A stretch of DNA of 7,835 bases from Thermoplasmata archaeon (GTDB lineage Archaea > Thermoplasmatota > E2 > DHVEG-1), in NCBI GenBank assembly GCA_030641605.1, contig DAOWHD010000002.1, positions 1-7,835 on the forward strand. The letters run 5' to 3'. The position numbers and the translations under genes were made by a program. Below, in pieces: positions 6,104 through 7,835 of this stretch; the first letter of the stretch is position 1; every line of letters begins with the position of its first letter. The notes beneath the pieces were generated by a model. That model was not told the DNA's origin. It worked only from the letters and a program-made list of their open reading frames with translations, and did not search any database.

Positions 6104-6415
6104 ATGGGACGAAGACAAACAATGCAGGAAAAGTACAAACAACAGATGAAAGCATATAGGAAAAAAAGGATGAAAGTAGACAACACTCCCTTTTTACCAC
6201 CTGACGGCAATGTATATGTCATGAATTCTCTTGATCCAACCAAGGAGATAAAGATAGAGGTATTGAAAACACATACAAAACAACATAGAGAAGTAATCAC
6301 GAGCCTTGCATGCCCGGTCTGTGGAAATCCGATGACATGGGATAGCAAATGGGAAGCTTTTATCTGTGTAAAACATGGTGAAAAAGCAATTTATGAAATA
6401 GTAAATAAGGGCTAA
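6104..6415 (+). CDS. Small hypothetical protein with C-terminal CxxC...CxxH zinc ribbon
   Basis: I do not recognise a named family. From the ATG at 6104 the protein has 103 residues. A strongly basic, Gln/Lys/Met-rich helix-prone start (1-25, MGRRQTMQEKYKQQ) could contact nucleic acid. A middle part holds PFLPPDGNVYVMNSLDPT (29-46). A compact C-terminal module follows with Cys70-x2-Cys73 and Cys88-x2-His91, spaced like a zinc ribbon. The ATG at 6104 follows GGTGG five bases upstream; a GTG at 6095 in the same frame would add three residues. It leads a same-strand cluster with an EF-Tu-like protein and aIF5A, so a ribosome- or RNA-related role is a guess from position and charge. No membrane segment or signal peptide is visible. 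Confidence 0.75.
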   Translation: MGRRQTMQEKYKQQMKAYRKKRMKVDNTPFLPPDGNVYVMNSLDPTKEIKIEVLKTHTKQHREVITSLACPVCGNPMTWDSKWEAFICVKHGEKAIYEIVNKG

Positions 6416-6416
6416 A

Positions 6417-6462
6417 GGTGACAATCTTAAGTATGTCTTGTCACATTAAGCAGATGGTGATC
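6417..6462 (+). promoter_or_regulatory. Inverted repeat, 10-codon mini-ORF and strong Shine-Dalgarno before the EF-Tu-like gene
   Basis: In the 53-bp gap, GTGACAA (6418-6424) and TTGTCAC (6438-6444) form a perfect 7-bp inverted repeat around 13 bases. The upstream arm covers a Shine-Dalgarno-like GGTGA (6417-6421). An ATG at 6433 opens the mini-ORF MSCHIKQMVI, stopping at 6463-6465 across the downstream Shine-Dalgarno GGTGATC (6456-6462), which lies 6 bases before the ATG at 6469. The second Shine-Dalgarno is clear. Whether the repeat is an operator or an RNA hairpin, and whether the mini-ORF is translated, cannot be told from sequence alone. Confidence 0.4.
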
Positions 6463-6468
6463 TGAGAT

Positions 6469-6729
6469 ATGGTTGAAGAAAAAATCGGTATAATTGAGCA
6501 TTTCTTCACAAATATTAGTGTGGCTGCCATAAAAATTACAGATGGCGAACTCAAAGTTGGGGATACCATTCATGTTGTTGGTGCCACTACAGAGTTCAAA
6601 CAAAAGATAGATAGGATGGAGATTGACAGAAAACCTGTTGAAACTGTTAAACCCGGCGATGATGTTGGTATAAAGGTCAAAGATAGGGTTAAGGAACACG
6701 ATATAGTGTATAAGGTAACAGAGGAATGA
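6469..6729 (+). CDS. Stand-alone EF-Tu domain-II-like protein (translation elongation factor-like)
   Basis: This is an 86-residue beta-rich protein. GELKVGDTIHVVGATTEF (25-42) and KPGDDVGIKV (about 60-69) are the strand and turn pattern of domain II of translational GTPases (EF-Tu, IF2, SelB). There is no G domain: no P-loop, DxxG or NKxD. Small proteins of this kind occur in archaea and some bacteria annotated as translation elongation factor-like; their function is not established to my knowledge. Domain II in full-length factors contacts the aminoacyl end of tRNA and the small ribosomal subunit, so RNA or ribosome binding is a reasonable inference. The start is well fixed by GGTGATC six bases upstream. 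Its stop is only 3 bases before aIF5A, so the two are very likely co-transcribed and translationally linked. Confidence 0.82.
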   Translation: MVEEKIGIIEHFFTNISVAAIKITDGELKVGDTIHVVGATTEFKQKIDRMEIDRKPVETVKPGDDVGIKVKDRVKEHDIVYKVTEE

Positions 6730-6732
6730 AAA

Positions 6733-7116
6733 ATGAAGGAATTAGCTGAAATAAGAACATTGAAAGTGAATCGGTACATCATCATAGATGACGAACCATG
6801 TAAAATTGTAGGTCTATCTACATCCAAACCAGGTAAACATGGCGAAGCAAAGGCACGTATTGAAGCAATTGGCATTTTTGATGGACAGAAGCGGAGTATT
6901 GTTAAACCTGTTAAACATAAAGTTCATGTTCCAATTATCGACAAGCGAACTGCACAAGTTTTGGCTTTAATGGACGATAACGTACAGCTCATGGATCTTG
7001 AAACATACGAAACTTTTGAGATGCCCATTCCTGATGAATACAAAGGGCAACTTGAAACGGGAAAGGAAATACAATACCTGCAAGCACTTGGTAGGAAGAA
7101 AATTACCCGAGTATAA
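6733..7116 (+). CDS. eif5A: Translation initiation factor aIF5A (hypusine-containing)
   Basis: This 127-residue protein has the archaeal aIF5A length and plan. The N-terminal SH3-like domain (about 1-68) carries the hypusine loop [12 protein letters not shown] (29-40). The modified lysine is Lys35, in the invariant PGKHG. The C-terminal OB domain (about 70-127) has [17 protein letters not shown] (84-100). The factor binds the ribosomal E site and helps peptide-bond formation and release, especially at stalling sequences. It needs deoxyhypusine or hypusine made from spermidine-type polyamines by deoxyhypusine synthase (not in the window). AGGA about seven bases before the ATG overlaps the end of the preceding gene. 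Agmatinase, an enzyme of polyamine synthesis, starts 51 bp downstream on the same strand, a pairing that matches the need of this protein for polyamine. Confidence 0.97.
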   Translation: MKELAEIRTLKVNRYIIIDDEPCKIVGLSTSKPGKHGEAKARIEAIGIFDGQKRSIVKPVKHKVHVPIIDKRTAQVLALMDDNVQLMDLETYETFEMPIPDEYKGQLETGKEIQYLQALGRKKITRV

Positions 7117-7132
7117 ACAGAAAGCCTATTGT

Positions 7133-7140
7133 AATTATAA
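7133..7140 (+). promoter_or_regulatory. Possible internal TATA box before agmatinase
   Basis: AATTATAA in the 51-bp gap after aIF5A is centred about 31 bp before the agmatinase ATG, predicting RNA starts near 7162 and a leader of only a few bases. This would allow agmatinase to be expressed apart from aIF5A. AT-rich sequence makes chance matches common. Confidence 0.3.
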
Positions 7141-7167
7141 TGAAAAATTGGATATCTCAAGGTTAAT

Positions 7168-7835
7168 ATGGATTTTCCAGACTACTTTGCCGATGCTGAC
7201 TCAAGTTTTAATGAGGCAGAATTTGTCATATTTGGTGTTCCATATGACAAAACTTCTTCTTTTAGGCATGGCGCTAGCCAAGCTCCCGCCAAAATAAGAC
7301 AGAGCAGTTGGAATTTCGAGACATTCAACCTAAAAAATGGTGTAAATTTTAAAGACATTAAAGTCCATGATTATGGAAACGTTGATGTAAAAGAAGATTC
7401 TCCGACAACAATGGTAAAAAAAGTTAGAAAATTCACGTCCACGCTTTTAGAAAAAAACAAATTTCCCATAGCACTCGGCGGGGAACATTCCATAACTCCA
7501 GGAATTGTTCAGGCTTTTCCAGAAGAAATTGCAGTTTTATCACTTGATGCCCATATTGATTTTAGGCAAGAATATGAAAATGAATTGTTTAATCATGCAT
7601 GTGTCGTAAGACGCATCGCCGATCACGTAGACATTGACAATATTGCAATATTGGGCATTAGATCAGCAGGGAAAGAGGAATTTAAAGAAGCAGAAAAACA
7701 AGGTCTTTTTTTGATTAATTCATTCGACATAAAAAAAGCAGGAATCAAAGAAGCAGTGAATAAAGTGAAAAAGCGTCTTAACAACAAGAAAATATATCTA
7801 ACACTGGATATCGATGCCTTAGATCCTGCCTATGC
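7168..7835 (+). CDS. speB: Agmatinase (ureohydrolase family), 3'-truncated
   Basis: Open from the ATG at 7168 to the window end: 222 full codons plus two bases, roughly three quarters of a usual 280-300-residue protein. Motifs of the arginase/agmatinase family are present in order: GVPYDKTSSFRHGAS (23-37), GGEHS (104-108), LDAHIDFR (126-133), NHACVVRR (142-149) and LDIDALDP (213-220). The di-manganese ligands are expected at His107, Asp127, His129, Asp131, Asp214 and Asp216, and all are present. Agmatinase hydrolyses agmatine to putrescine and urea. The NHA.V.RR loop fits archaeal agmatinases better than arginases, but formiminoglutamase or guanidinobutyrase activity cannot be excluded without the C-terminus. 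The start is supported by a modest AGG at 7160-7162 and by the family's usual DF..F.DAD-type beginning. It follows aIF5A, suggesting coordinated supply of polyamine for hypusine. Confidence 0.93.
   Translation, partial: MDFPDYFADADSSFNEAEFVIFGVPYDKTSSFRHGASQAPAKIRQSSWNFETFNLKNGVNFKDIKVHDYGNVDVKEDSPTTMVKKVRKFTSTLLEKNKFPIALGGEHSITPGIVQAFPEEIAVLSLDAHIDFRQEYENELFNHACVVRRIADHVDIDNIAILGIRSAGKEEFKEAEKQGLFLINSFDIKKAGIKEAVNKVKKRLNNKKIYLTLDIDALDPAY

Noticed and set aside
7222..7251. Perfect 10-bp inverted repeat TTTGTCATAT/ATATGACAAA in agmatinase, sharing a 14-base word with 3166-3179
   Set aside because: It lies in codons for the conserved FVIFGVPYDK segment, so protein constraint explains it. A 10-bp repeat at short spacing and one shared 14-mer are both plausible by chance in AT-rich DNA of this length.
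6998..7297. Plus-strand frame overlapping the end of aIF5A and the start of agmatinase
   Set aside because: It is out of frame with two well-supported genes and has no recognisable motif or ribosome-binding site.
1..7835. CRISPR array, insertion sequence, integrase, toxin-antitoxin or defence system
   Set aside because: There is no repeated spaced unit, no transposase or integrase frame, and no paired small toxin/antitoxin genes. Base composition is even across the window.

Overview
The window looks archaeal, and most likely comes from a low-GC euryarchaeote of the Thermoplasmatota type. That rank is inferred from gene content, not proven. Seen directly are an archaeal-type translation factor aIF5A with its hypusine lysine, a Hel308 DNA helicase, a Cgi121-like KEOPS subunit, an Lrp/AsnC-like regulator, a PAS/DUF835 regulator, and TATA-box promoters mixed with Shine-Dalgarno sites that match the archaeal 16S tail (GGTGATC, AGGAGTGAT). 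There is no sign of a mobile element, phage, CRISPR array or pseudogene.

Layout: (1) 1-567, plus strand, the 3' part of a MobB-like GTPase with an archaeal C-terminal extension. (2) 694-2226, plus strand, a soluble one-chain sensor-regulator, PAS-PAS-DUF835-winged HTH. (3) 2408-2941, plus strand, an Lrp/AsnC-like regulator with a strong Shine-Dalgarno, a possible operator upstream and a hairpin/T-tract terminator downstream. (4) 2942-3242, an AT-rich gap between converging units. It has promoter-like and dyad elements but no gene I can support. (5) 3243-6030, minus strand, an apparent operon hel308 > cgi121 > tRNA-Arg(GCG). The tRNA begins at the first base after the cgi121 stop codon. (6) 6031-6103, a short divergent promoter region. 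(7) 6104-7835, plus strand, a translation and polyamine cluster: a small zinc-ribbon protein, a stand-alone EF-Tu domain-II-like protein, aIF5A, and agmatinase (cut by the window end).

How the genes fit together: agmatinase makes putrescine, the route towards the spermidine-type polyamine from which the hypusine or deoxyhypusine of aIF5A is built. The last two genes therefore supply a translation factor and the precursor of its modification. The two small genes before them may belong to the same translational theme by association. On the other strand a repair helicase, a tRNA-modification subunit and a tRNA appear to share one transcript. The two plus-strand regulators are separate units, and nothing here identifies their targets.

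Most genes belong to known families, and I did not find a clearly new system. The observations most worth following are the cgi121/tRNA junction with no spacer, the DUF835 regulator that carries its own DNA-binding domain, and the hairpin and mini-ORF before the EF-Tu-like gene.
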